A DNA stretch of 64,000 nucleotides, from positions 310,001-374,000 of the forward strand of contig JBFMAX010000003.1 in NCBI GenBank assembly GCA_040755395.1. Direction: 5' to 3'. The stretch's first letter is position 1; every line of letters starts with the position of its first letter. A program made the translations under genes and the position numbers. The notes beneath the pieces were generated by a model. It had not been told where the DNA came from. It ran no database searches and worked only from the letters and a program-made list of their open reading frames with translations. Below, piece after piece: positions 16,198 through 24,924 of the stretch. The DNA comes from Nitrospirota bacterium. GTDB taxonomy: Bacteria > Nitrospirota > Nitrospiria > Nitrospirales > Nitrospiraceae.

Positions 16198-17682
16198 GTG
16201 ACCGGGACACCCCGAACAGCAGTCGTGATCGGCGGCGGCATCGCGGGGCTCGCGACCGCCTTCGCCCTGCAAGAACAGGCTCAGGCGGTAGGTCTGTCTC
16301 TCGCCTGTACCGTCGTCGAAGCGGATCGGGTTTTGGGCGGCAAGATCCGGACGAGCCGCGCAGGCGACCTCGTCATCGAGGCGGGCCCCGATTCGTTCCT
16401 CTCCCAGAAGCCGTGGGCCATCCAGTTATGCGAGAAGCTCGGGCTGGCCGATCAGCTCATCAATACGAACCAGACGAATACCAAGGCCTGCGTCTATTCG
16501 CGGGGACGGTTACGCGAGTTGCCCGAAGGCCTGGCTGTCATCGCGCCCGGGCAGATCGGACCTTTCGTCAGAAGCGGGCTGCTGAGCTGGGCGGGACTTG
16601 CACGGATGGCGCTCGATGTGGTGCTGCCGCCGCGCCGTGTCGCGGGTGACGAGTCCCTCGCGGATTTCTTCCGCCGCCGCTTCGGGCGCGAAGCGTTCGA
16701 ACGGGTGCTTGAGCCGCTCATGGCCGGGATTTACGCGGGCGACGCGGAACAGATGAGCGTCAGGGCGACATTTCCGCGGTTTCCGGAGTTGGAGCAACAA
16801 CACGGGAGTCTCATTCGGGGCATGCTGGCCGCCCGCAAGGCCGCTCAGACAGGGGCGCCGGGGCCGAAGCTCCACCGCACGATGTTTGTCGCGCTGCGGA
16901 ACGGGCTCGGCGATCTGGTCGCGGCGCTCGCGGGTCGCATTCGGAAGGACGGAGCGACCCTGCGGCTCGGCGCTCGGGCGGTCGCCCTTCGGGTCCGTTC
17001 CAGGGAGATCGGGAAATGGGTGTACGACGTGCTGGTCGACGACGGATCCGTGCTGTCGGCCGACGTCGTGGTGTTGGCGACACCCGCGTACGTGTCGGCC
17101 GAGTTGGTCAGGCCGCTCAGTCCGTCGGCGGCGGGACTTTTGGAGATGATCCCCTACGCCTCCACGGCGACGGTGTCTTTGGCCTACGGCGCCGACCAGA
17201 CCCAAGGCTGGGCGAGAGGGTTCGGATTCGTCGTGCCGCGCGTCGAGGGACGCAATCTGATCGCCGCGACGTGGACGTCCCTGAAATGGGCTCACCGCGC
17301 GCCGGCGGGAACGGTGCTCGCCAGATGTTATGTCGGCGGCGTCGGACGGGAAGCGATCGTGCAGGCGGACGACGAGACGATGGTGCGGACGGTGCGTGAG
17401 GAGTTGCGGGTCATCACCGGTCTCGAGGCGTCGCCGCGCTATGTCGAAGTGCATCGCTGGAGCCGCGCCATGCCGCAATATACCCTGGGCCATCTCGATC
17501 GACTTAGAGACATCGAGACGGCGCTGAGCCGGTTTCCGGGCTTGTTCCTGACCGGAGCCGCCTATCGCGGGGTCGGCATCCCTGACTGCATCAGAGACGG
17601 ATCGACCGTCGCGGGGGCGGCCGTCCGTTACTTGACCGCGCGCGAATCCGGATTATGGTATACCGCGGAGTCGCATGGATAA
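16198..17682 (+). CDS. hemG: Protoporphyrinogen/coproporphyrinogen III oxidase (HemY type)
   Basis: A 494-residue FAD-dependent oxidase with a GTG start 11 bp after hemH. The dinucleotide motif VVIGGGIAGLATAFAL begins the protein. GPDSFLSQKPWA and the C-terminal FAD block GLFLTGAAYRGVGIPDCI are typical of oxygen-dependent HemY-type enzymes, although they are often labelled hemG. It oxidises the porphyrinogen by six electrons. Whether it uses proto- or coproporphyrinogen cannot be decided from the sequence. Confidence 0.9.
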   Translation: MTGTPRTAVVIGGGIAGLATAFALQEQAQAVGLSLACTVVEADRVLGGKIRTSRAGDLVIEAGPDSFLSQKPWAIQLCEKLGLADQLINTNQTNTKACVYSRGRLRELPEGLAVIAPGQIGPFVRSGLLSWAGLARMALDVVLPPRRVAGDESLADFFRRRFGREAFERVLEPLMAGIYAGDAEQMSVRATFPRFPELEQQHGSLIRGMLAARKAAQTGAPGPKLHRTMFVALRNGLGDLVAALAGRIRKDGATLRLGARAVALRVRSREIGKWVYDVLVDDGSVLSADVVVLATPAYVSAELVRPLSPSAAGLLEMIPYASTATVSLAYGADQTQGWARGFGFVVPRVEGRNLIAATWTSLKWAHRAPAGTVLARCYVGGVGREAIVQADDETMVRTVREELRVITGLEASPRYVEVHRWSRAMPQYTLGHLDRLRDIETALSRFPGLFLTGAAYRGVGIPDCIRDGSTVAGAAVRYLTARESGLWYTAESHG

Positions 17683-18082
17683 CACGCTGACCATTCTCAA
17701 CGTGAGCGGTCCCTATCGGGAACCGCGCGAACCCGCTTTTTCCTATGACTATGCGATCCAGCGTCCGACCTGGCCCTCTCCGTTCGGCGTCCGGGTGAAA
17801 ATCTCGATCGCCGATGAATTGGACTATGTGAAGGGCAAGTTGTTGGGACAGGTCACCGGCAGTCCCGGACAACAACTGTTGCTCAATCAGGTGCTGACCC
17901 GTCGCATTGCCGATCAGAAGCTGCGCATCGCCGACCAGGAAGGCATGCTGTCGGAGCGCCAGGATGTGCTGATCGGTCCCTTCACCGGTCCCCTCAACCA
18001 TCTGTTCCCGCGGCTGGATGCCTGGCTGAACGACGAACAGGCGGCGCTGAGAGCGGAGATCCGGCAACGAGTCCGTCTGTAA
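17675..18082 (+). CDS. Hypothetical protein overlapping hemG
   Basis: A 135-residue protein starting MDNTLTILNVSGPYREPRE. It overlaps the hemG stop by 8 bp, so it is read in the same operon. It has an extended N-terminal half and a helical C-terminus with the local repeat RRIADQKLRIADQEG. No membrane segment, no cysteine. Family not recognised; a haem-linked role is suggested only by position. Confidence 0.7.
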   Translation: MDNTLTILNVSGPYREPREPAFSYDYAIQRPTWPSPFGVRVKISIADELDYVKGKLLGQVTGSPGQQLLLNQVLTRRIADQKLRIADQEGMLSERQDVLIGPFTGPLNHLFPRLDAWLNDEQAALRAEIRQRVRL

Positions 18083-18129
18083 CGGAAATTTCTGCCTCAG
18101 GAGAGCCGATCCCCATACTCGAAACCAAC

Positions 18130-18160
18130 CCACAGAATCTGTGGATAACCATGTGGACAA
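18130..18160. promoter_or_regulatory. Two DnaA-box-like sites
   Basis: TGTGGATAA at 18140-18148 is the exact complement of the DnaA consensus TTATCCACA. TGTGGACAA at 18152-18160 differs by one base, in the same orientation, 12 bp on. CCACAGAATCTGTGG (18130-18144) also forms a small inverted repeat. They lie in a 298-bp gap between convergent genes. They may be titration or regulatory sites; no replication gene is close. Confidence 0.45.
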
Positions 18161-18380
18161 CCGAGTTTCTACGCGCTGATTCGCAGAAACGGCGAGCCCG
18201 CGAGCAACCTGCCCAACTTTTAGGCATTGGGTTTCTTCGCGCTCGGCCTACAAGATCTTGTGGCTGAAATCTTACAGCTAGGGAATTCACTAGGTTAGAC
18301 AGGAACTACGAAAAGCGCTGGGGATAGGAAACGCGCCGGAAGCCGGATTTCGCGCAAAAAGCGGGCCTGAATTCGGGCGA

Positions 18381-18998
18381 TCAGAAGATGCGTCGGTAGT
18401 GCTTGGAGTGGACTCCCGATTCATCCGCGAAGCCCAGCGAGGCGATGTCGGGCTGCCCGGTGTCGTGCAGATTGATGCGATAGTGGCCGCGGACCTGCTC
18501 CATCGCGTCTTCAAACGGGATCGCCCGCGGGTACAGCTCGCCCGGCGCATGGGCGCCTCGGGCGAGGACGCGGACGGCATCGGGCTGCGCGTATTTCGGG
18601 TCCGAGAAAATGTAAATGTCCGCCACGGCGTGATCGCCGAGTTGGTGGCCGGGCGTCGTCGGCGGCAACAGGTTGGACAGGGTGTTGGACAGCCGCGCGT
18701 CGCGGAATCGCTTCAGTAGGCCGACGATCTGGCTATTGGTCGCCTGGACCGGGACCACGATGCTGATCGCATTCACGTCCGGAATGGCGGCGTGAACTTT
18801 GTAGATGACCGGCGCGGCGTCGGCGTCATCGGGAATCGCGGTCGGCACCGGCTCGGGGTTCGCCGCCTGTTTGTGCTTGGAACTCGGGACAATGAGGGCG
18901 ATGAACGTCCATAATCCGAAGATCACGCCGAAGACGACGATGAGCGGATGCACGCCGGCGCGTTTGCCTTCCTGGTAGGAGTTCTCCTCGCGCTCCAT
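18381..18998 (-). CDS. Single-pass membrane hypothetical protein
   Basis: A 205-residue protein with one transmembrane segment at about residues 17-38 (PLIVVFGVIFGLWTFIALIV) after a charged N-terminus, so the C-terminal domain is probably periplasmic. A proline/alanine linker follows, then a globular domain with no family I recognise. The operon neighbour is mazG, whose stop lies 27 bp upstream of this start. Confidence 0.7.
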   Translation of the reverse strand: MEREENSYQEGKRAGVHPLIVVFGVIFGLWTFIALIVPSSKHKQAANPEPVPTAIPDDADAAPVIYKVHAAIPDVNAISIVVPVQATNSQIVGLLKRFRDARLSNTLSNLLPPTTPGHQLGDHAVADIYIFSDPKYAQPDAVRVLARGAHAPGELYPRAIPFEDAMEQVRGHYRINLHDTGQPDIASLGFADESGVHSKHYRRIF

Positions 18999-19025
18999 AG
19001 GTCACCCGCGCCCTGGGCTGCGGCG

Positions 19026-19907
19026 TCACGACCCGGTGTCCGGTCGGACCGACGCCTGTGCTTCGTGTTGTTTGGCCTCCTCCCACAACGCGTCCATTTC
19101 GGCGAGCGACAGGTCGCCGAGTGGCCGGCCCTGACGCGCCGCCTCGGCCTCGATGTGGCGAAACCTCTCTGAAAACCGGTTCGCGGCGCGGCGCAGCGCG
19201 TCTTCCGGGTTGACGTTGAGCAGGCGGGCCAGGTTCACGAGCGAAAACAGGAGATCTCCGAGTTCCGTCGCCACGGCCTCAGGCGGCGCGGACCCGGCGC
19301 CGTCGGCCAAGGAGGAGGAATCGCCGCGGGACGGTGGCGACAGCTCGGCCCGCAGTTCCTGGATTTCCTCTTCGATCTTGTCGAGCACCTGTTCGACGCC
19401 CTGTGCGTTGTGCGGCCAATCGAAACCGACGCGCGACGTTCTGGCCTGGATCTGATACGCCCGCAGCAGGGCCGGTAAGGTATTAGGGACGCCGTCCAGG
19501 ACGGAGCGGGTCCCTCCGGATTGTTCCCGCTCGGCCCGTTTGATGTCTTCCCAGCGGCTCAGCACCTGGTCCGCGTCGACCGCCGATTCGCCTTGACGAT
19601 CTCTTGCGAACACGTGCGGATGTCGGCGGATGAGCTTGTCGGCCAGCATCCGCATGACCTCCTCGATCGTGAAGGAGCCGGCTTCCGTCGCGATCTGGGC
19701 GTGAAACAGGACCTGCAGCAGCAGGTCGCCCAACTCCTCTTTGAGCTTGGCCGTGTCCCGCCTGTCGATGGTTTCCAGGACTTCGTAGGCTTCTTCCAGG
19801 AGATAGGGCTTCAACGACTCGTGAGTTTGCTTGCGGTCCCAGGGACAGCCGTCGGGCGCCCGGAGCGCGGCCATCAATTCCACGAGCTTGCTGAAACTCT
19901 GCGACAT
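19026..19907 (-). CDS. mazG: Nucleoside triphosphate pyrophosphohydrolase MazG
   Basis: A 293-residue MazG protein. It hydrolyses NTPs and dNTPs to NMPs and PPi, cleaning aberrant nucleotides and lowering (p)ppGpp in stress. Two MazG domains are visible: the first with DGCPWDRKQTHESLKPYLLEE (broken here as DGCPWDRKQT plus ESLKPYLLEE) and ELGDLLLQVLFHAQIA, the second with ATELGDLLFSLVNLARLL. EExxE-type metal ligands are present in both. The ATG at 19907 precedes MSQSFSKLVELM; an earlier frame start at 19955 adds a basic tail without support. Confidence 0.9.
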   Translation of the reverse strand: MSQSFSKLVELMAALRAPDGCPWDRKQTHESLKPYLLEEAYEVLETIDRRDTAKLKEELGDLLLQVLFHAQIATEAGSFTIEEVMRMLADKLIRRHPHVFARDRQGESAVDADQVLSRWEDIKRAEREQSGGTRSVLDGVPNTLPALLRAYQIQARTSRVGFDWPHNAQGVEQVLDKIEEEIQELRAELSPPSRGDSSSLADGAGSAPPEAVATELGDLLFSLVNLARLLNVNPEDALRRAANRFSERFRHIEAEAARQGRPLGDLSLAEMDALWEEAKQHEAQASVRPDTGS

Positions 19908-20078
19908 GCGGGAGACCTTGTTGCGTCGGCCGGATTGCGGCGATGCGGAGCCCATTATACCGACTTCCGTCGCCGCTTCAATGCCCGCCTGCGCCTGCGC
20001 CCGCCTGCGGCTTGCGCCTCCGATCGAACGTGTGATAGCCTATCTCTCGTTTTCTCTGCCTGGATGACGGTGGTCGCG

Positions 20079-20501
20079 ATGAGCGGAGAGGACGAGAAAG
20101 GGTTTGTCATCCGAGATCGCCGGGGAAGGGGGAGCTCGGAAGAATCTGCACCCGCCGGTCAGCCTGGTACCGCCTCAGAAGCCGGTTCGACGGATGCCTC
20201 CGCGCGGACGGCCGGTCAATCGTCCGGATCGAGTGTTCCCGTCACGTTTTCGTCGTTCGTCATTTCCCTCGGCACTTCCGCGTTTATGCTGATGGGGGAG
20301 CAGGCGGATCCTCAGCAGCAAACGGTTCCGGTCAACCTGCCGCAAGCCAAAGAGATCATCGATCTCCTATCCGTTCTGGAAGTCAAAACGAAGGGCAACC
20401 TGACTTCGGAGGAGCAGGGGGTGCTGAGCGAGATGCTCTATGCCCTGCGCATGAAGTACGTCGATTTGGCGGCGGGCAAGCACGCGATCCACACGCCGTA
20501 A
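20079..20501 (+). CDS. DUF1844 protein
   Basis: A 140-residue protein starting MSGEDEKGFVIRDRRG. The N-terminal half is a low-complexity serine/alanine/threonine linker. The C-terminal half is DUF1844: SSFVISLGTSAFMLMGE, then NLPQAKEIIDLLSVLEVKTKGNL broken by GNLTSEE, and a last helix LYALRMKYVDL. The function of the family is unknown. An in-frame ATG at 20064 would add five residues. Confidence 0.8.
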   Translation: MSGEDEKGFVIRDRRGRGSSEESAPAGQPGTASEAGSTDASARTAGQSSGSSVPVTFSSFVISLGTSAFMLMGEQADPQQQTVPVNLPQAKEIIDLLSVLEVKTKGNLTSEEQGVLSEMLYALRMKYVDLAAGKHAIHTP

Positions 20502-20673
20502 GCGCCGAAGCGCACGCCCTGGTCGCCGACTCCTTCCGCGGTCTCCTGTCCTTTCCCGTCGCCGTTTCCGATGCCGCCCCAGTGTCACCGCGGTTTGAGG
20601 AAGAGCTTTTGAGACTCCGGCGTGAATTCGCTATAGTGACGTGACGGCATTCAGGGAGTATTCTGAGGGTCGA

Positions 20674-23034
20674 ATGTCGGAACCGTTTGAAATCGGCAAG
20701 GTCGACACGCCGGTCACGACGCTGAAGAGTTCCGGCGATCAGCCGGGCGACCCAGCGCCGTCGGCGGGCGGCGCAAAGGCGGCAATCCGTCCGATCGGCC
20801 AGGCGCCCGCAGGTCCCACCGAGCCGGATCGCCGTGCGATGCATTTGCGGCCGGTGTGGATTGTCTTGATTCTTCTCCTTCCCTGCCTGGCCCTCACGGT
20901 CTACTACTCCCAGTACGTGCCGGGGACCGCCGACTCCGGCTCTTTCCTGCCCAGCACCGGGTACGCCTTCGTGCTGTTGCTGATCAACCTTGACCTGATC
21001 GGCCTGGTCGTGCTGGTGCTGCTGCTCTCGCGCAACCTGATCAAAGCCTATTTCGAACGCCGGCACCGGCTGGCGGGATCGGGCTTCCGCGCCAAGCTGG
21101 TCGCGGCGTTCATCGGCTTTTCGCTGATCCCGACCGTGCTCCTGGCGTTCGTGGCGAGCGGACTGGTGAACAAGGCGGTGGACGTGTGGTTCAGCGATCA
21201 GATCGAGCGCGTCATGAAGGATTCCTACGAAGTGGCGAGGATGCATCACGCAGGCCACATCGCCTTGGCGGTGAACAGCGCGCGGGCCATCAGCCACGAA
21301 ATTTACCGGGAAGACCTGCTGACGCACGAGCAGCGTGATCTGCTGGTGGCGGCGATGGCGCGCAAACGGGTGGAATACAACGTCGCCGGCATCGAGGTCT
21401 TTTCCGCCAAGATGGAGACCCTCACCAAGGCCCTCAATCCGGATGTGCCGGCGATGGTGCTGGATTTGCCGATCGGCCAACTGGTCCTGCAGGTCCTGAA
21501 CGAAAAGCAGGAGCTCACCTCCGTCCAGGAAGCGCAGAACGGGCGGCTGATCCGCGCGGGGGTGCCCATCGCCTCGAACGCCCGGCGCGGCGAGATCGAC
21601 GGCGTGGTCGTGGTGGACGCCTACGTGCCGGAATCGCTGTTGGCCAAGATGGAAGGCATCGGCCGGCAGTACGCCGAATACAAACAGATCAAGGCGATGA
21701 AGAATCCCATCAAAGCGGGCGCGTACCTCTTCGTCGCCGTCATCACGGTTCTGATTCTGTTCGGCGCGACCTGGTTCGGCTTCTACGTCGCGCGCGGCAT
21801 CACGGTGCCGATCCAGCGGCTGGCCGAAGCGACCGAGGCCATCGCGCAGGGGGACTTGAACGTGAACATCCAGGTCAAGGCCGCCGACGAGATCGGGACG
21901 CTGGTGGATTCGTTCAACCGGATGACCGAGGACCTGCGGTTCAGCAAGTCGAAACTGGAAGAGGCCAACGTCTCGCTCCGCCAGTCGAACCTTGAGCTCG
22001 ATCGCCGGCGCGCCTACATTGAGACGGTGGTGGATACGATCGCAGCCGGCCTGCTTTCGATCGACCGCCACGGGATCATCACGACCTTCAATCCGTCGGC
22101 CGAGCGCATTCTCGGTCTGTGGGGAGATCGGTTCCGCGGCCGGCCGGCCAACGAAGCCTTCAAGGAATTCGGGCTGGATCTGTTCCAGACGGTGTACGAC
22201 CGGATGCTGGCAGATCAACGGGACAACCTGGCGATCGAAGGACAGATGGACGTGCAGGGCAAATTTCTCACCATCGGTCTGAGCTGCTCGCGGATGCGGG
22301 ATGAAGCCAACAAGGACCTGGGTTTCGTGTTGGTGTTCGAAGACCTCACCGAATTGATCAAGGCCCAAAAGGCGGCCGCCTGGCAGGAAGTCGCCCAACG
22401 GGTCGCCCACGAGATCAAGAATCCGTTGACGCCGATCCAACTGTCGGCCCAGCGGCTGCGGAAAAAATTCTTCGACAAAGCGCCGGACTTCGACCGGATC
22501 TTCGACGAGTCCACCCAGGTGATCGTCAACGAAGTCTCCAGTCTCAAACAGATGGTGGACGAATTCTCCAAGTTCGCCAGGCTGCCGGCGCCGCGCCTGG
22601 CGCCGGGTTCGCTCCATGAGGTGATCAGAGAAGTGGTCACCCTCTATGAAGGGGCCCATCGCGACGTGGAATTCGTGCTGAGCCTGGACGACGATCTCCC
22701 GGCGCTCAATTTCGATTACGAGCAGATCAAGCGGGTGTTCGTGAACCTGTTCGATAACGCCGTGCAGGCCATGAATCAGAGGGGCCGGCTGTGGGTCTCG
22801 ACGCGGTACGACACCAAGCGGCGCCGGGCGGTCGTGAGTGTGGCCGACGAGGGCGCGGGGATTGCGCCCGAGGATCAGGACAAATTGTTCGTGCCGTACT
22901 TTTCGCGCAAAAAAACCGGGACGGGGTTGGGCCTGGCCATCGTGCGCCGCATCATCACGGATCACGAAGGGCAGATCCAGGCGAGCCACAACCAACCCAA
23001 GGGCGCGGTGTTTACGTTCGAATTGCCGGTGTGA
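20674..23034 (+). CDS. ntrY: NtrY-type sensor histidine kinase
   Basis: A 786-residue membrane kinase. After a proline-rich N-terminus come three membrane segments (about residues 65-150), an extracytoplasmic sensor region, a further segment near 350, then HAMP (VARGITVPIQRLAEA), PAS (YIETVVDTIAAGLLSID), HisKA with phospho-acceptor His579 in VAHEIKNPLTP, and HATPase_c (NLFDNAVQAM, GTGLGLAIV). This is the NtrY layout. It phosphorylates the adjacent NtrC-family regulator, which controls nitrogen or redox genes in other bacteria. A GTG at 20641 is an alternative start. Confidence 0.9.
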   Translation: MSEPFEIGKVDTPVTTLKSSGDQPGDPAPSAGGAKAAIRPIGQAPAGPTEPDRRAMHLRPVWIVLILLLPCLALTVYYSQYVPGTADSGSFLPSTGYAFVLLLINLDLIGLVVLVLLLSRNLIKAYFERRHRLAGSGFRAKLVAAFIGFSLIPTVLLAFVASGLVNKAVDVWFSDQIERVMKDSYEVARMHHAGHIALAVNSARAISHEIYREDLLTHEQRDLLVAAMARKRVEYNVAGIEVFSAKMETLTKALNPDVPAMVLDLPIGQLVLQVLNEKQELTSVQEAQNGRLIRAGVPIASNARRGEIDGVVVVDAYVPESLLAKMEGIGRQYAEYKQIKAMKNPIKAGAYLFVAVITVLILFGATWFGFYVARGITVPIQRLAEATEAIAQGDLNVNIQVKAADEIGTLVDSFNRMTEDLRFSKSKLEEANVSLRQSNLELDRRRAYIETVVDTIAAGLLSIDRHGIITTFNPSAERILGLWGDRFRGRPANEAFKEFGLDLFQTVYDRMLADQRDNLAIEGQMDVQGKFLTIGLSCSRMRDEANKDLGFVLVFEDLTELIKAQKAAAWQEVAQRVAHEIKNPLTPIQLSAQRLRKKFFDKAPDFDRIFDESTQVIVNEVSSLKQMVDEFSKFARLPAPRLAPGSLHEVIREVVTLYEGAHRDVEFVLSLDDDLPALNFDYEQIKRVFVNLFDNAVQAMNQRGRLWVSTRYDTKRRRAVVSVADEGAGIAPEDQDKLFVPYFSRKKTGTGLGLAIVRRIITDHEGQIQASHNQPKGAVFTFELPV

Positions 23035-23035
23035 A

Positions 23036-23138
23036 GGCCGTGACCCGTGAGGCGTGAAGCGTGACGAGCGCAAAAGTAAAGAGGTGGCACCCATGATCCC
23101 TGCTTGTCACGTGTCATGCATCACGCGTTACGGGTAAC
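23036..23138. repeat. Intergenic stem-loop between ntrY and ntrX
   Basis: The left arm CGTGACCCGTGAGGCGTGAA plus GCGTGACGAGC (about 23038-23069) pairs with the right arm TGCTTGTCACGTGTCATGCA plus TCACGCGTTACGGG (23101-23134). It sits inside the two-gene operon and could modulate the ratio of kinase to regulator. Confidence 0.6.
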
Positions 23139-23148
23139 GAGGGGAAAC

Positions 23149-24540
23149 ATGTCGGCGACGATTCTGATCGTGGATGACGAAGTCTCCATTCTGAATTCGC
23201 TGAGCAGCATCCTGGAAGACGAAGGCTACGAGGTCCTCGTGGCGAAGAGCGGCGCGGAAGCGCTGAAGATCTTCGCTGCGGATCCGCCCGATCTGGTGCT
23301 GCTGGACATTTCGATGCCCGAGATGGACGGGCTCGAGACCCTCCGTCGGATCCGGGAGTCGGCGCCTCAGGCGATGGTCATGATGATGTCCGGCCACGGC
23401 ACCATCGAGACCGCGGTCAAAGCGATCAAGTTGGGCGCGTACGATTACATCGAGAAGCCGCTTTCGCTGGAGAACGTGACGCTCCGCGTCAAGCACGCGC
23501 TGGACCAGCATCGGCTCGAGCAGGAGAACCTCAGCCTCCGGACCAAAGTGGAGAAACGGTTCGAGCTGGTCGGCGATTCACCGGCCATGCAGCGACTCCG
23601 GCAGTTGATCGCCACCGCGGGGCCGACCAATAGCCGGGTCTTGATCTCGGGCGAAAACGGCACGGGAAAAGAGTTGGTGGCCCGCGCCATCCATCAGCAA
23701 AGCCCGCGCGCGGAGCGGCCGTTCGTCGCGGTGAATTGCGCGGCGATCCCCGAGACCTTGATCGAAAGCGAGCTGTTCGGCCATGAAAAAGGAGCGTTCA
23801 GCGGGGCGACCTCGATGAAGCGCGGGCAGTTCGAACAGGCCGACGGCGGCACCCTGTTCCTTGACGAGATCGGCGACATGAGTCTCAACACGCAGGCGAA
23901 GGTGCTGCGCGTGTTGCAGGAGCAGCAGTTCACCCGCGTCGGAGGGACGAGGTTGTTGAAGGTCGATGTGCGGGTGCTGGCCGCGTCCAACAAGGATCTG
24001 CCCAAGGAAATCGAGAGGGGAACGTTCCGGGAGGATTTGTTCTACCGGCTGAACGTCGTCCCGATCGACGTGCCGCCGCTTCGCGAGCGCCGGGAGGATA
24101 TCCCGCTGCTGGTGCGGCATTTCATGCACTTGAACGCGGAGGAACAGGGTTTGAAAGTGAAGCAGGTCTCGCCCGAGGCGATGGACCTGCTCCAGCAATA
24201 TGATTGGCCCGGCAATATCCGGGAGCTCCGTAATTTGATCGAGCGCCTGCTGATCATGGTGCCCGGTAACGTGATCGAGGCGTCGCACGTCGCGATGTCC
24301 TTGCACTCCCGCCCCGCGGTTGCCGCTCCAGCGGTCACCGCTCCCGCCGGTTCGCTGCTCACCAAACCCTACGACTCGCTCCGCGACGCGCGGAACGCGT
24401 TCGAGAAGGAGTACATCTCCCGGAAGTTGCGCGAGCACAACTGGAACATCTCGCGCACCGCCGACGATCTGAAGATCGAGCGCAGCCACCTGCATCGGAA
24501 GATCAAGTTGCTCGAAGTGGAGATGCGGCCGGAGGGCTAG
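23149..24540 (+). CDS. ntrX: NtrX/NtrC-family sigma-54 response regulator
   Basis: A 463-residue regulator. The receiver domain carries phospho-acceptor Asp53 (LVLLDISMPEMDG). The AAA+ sigma-54 domain has Walker A GENGTGKE at residues 168-175, the sigma-54 contact loop GAFSGAT (GAFTGA variant), Walker B FLDEIGDMS and an arginine finger region. The C-terminus has a Fis-type HTH (HNWNISRTADDLKIERSHLH). It activates sigma-54 promoters after phosphorylation by NtrY. The loop has serine in place of the usual threonine, a tolerated variant. Confidence 0.92.
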   Translation: MSATILIVDDEVSILNSLSSILEDEGYEVLVAKSGAEALKIFAADPPDLVLLDISMPEMDGLETLRRIRESAPQAMVMMMSGHGTIETAVKAIKLGAYDYIEKPLSLENVTLRVKHALDQHRLEQENLSLRTKVEKRFELVGDSPAMQRLRQLIATAGPTNSRVLISGENGTGKELVARAIHQQSPRAERPFVAVNCAAIPETLIESELFGHEKGAFSGATSMKRGQFEQADGGTLFLDEIGDMSLNTQAKVLRVLQEQQFTRVGGTRLLKVDVRVLAASNKDLPKEIERGTFREDLFYRLNVVPIDVPPLRERREDIPLLVRHFMHLNAEEQGLKVKQVSPEAMDLLQQYDWPGNIRELRNLIERLLIMVPGNVIEASHVAMSLHSRPAVAAPAVTAPAGSLLTKPYDSLRDARNAFEKEYISRKLREHNWNISRTADDLKIERSHLHRKIKLLEVEMRPEG

Positions 24541-24924
24541 GGGGGCAGGCTCGCGGGTCCTGTCGCCGGACAGTCCGGCCGTCCTCGCACCTCACCTACA
24601 CCCGCAAGCGGGTACCCGAGGGACTTCGCTGCGGGAGGCAGTGCTCTCTGTCCGGCGCCATCACGAACCAGAATGGTGGAAGTCGAAGGGTTGAAAGTTC
24701 GCTGAGGACTCGGCCGCCTTCGTGCAAAGACGAAAGCCGTATACCTGTCAAGGGTTAGCTGGGCGCTTTCTTCGTCGTCCTTTGTGCTCTGGAAACCGGT
24801 GAGTCCTCAAGCCGTAAGGATGGCTCGCCCGCAAAGTCGCGTTGACCGCTGTCCTGGCGGCTGCAGTCGGGAGTTGAGTGGGTGATGGAGTAGTGAGCAA
24901 ATCGCTTCATTGGTCGAGGTCTGA
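24541..24924. other. Non-coding gap with degenerate 3'-end repeat
   Basis: No protein pattern in six frames. About 13 bp after the ntrX stop the sense strand reads CGGGTCCTGTCGCC (24554-24567) and, later, AAGCGGGTACCCG (24607-24619). These are the two hallmarks of the 3'-end repeat found after tenA, yqeY and the ferredoxin gene, in the same orientation relative to the gene. The rest shows nothing I can assign. Confidence 0.55.

Noticed and set aside
20383-23094. Very long minus-strand frame antisense to ntrY
   Set aside because: It is rich in H, R, D and Q in the way typical of the reverse strand of a GC-rich gene; ntrY itself has complete domains.
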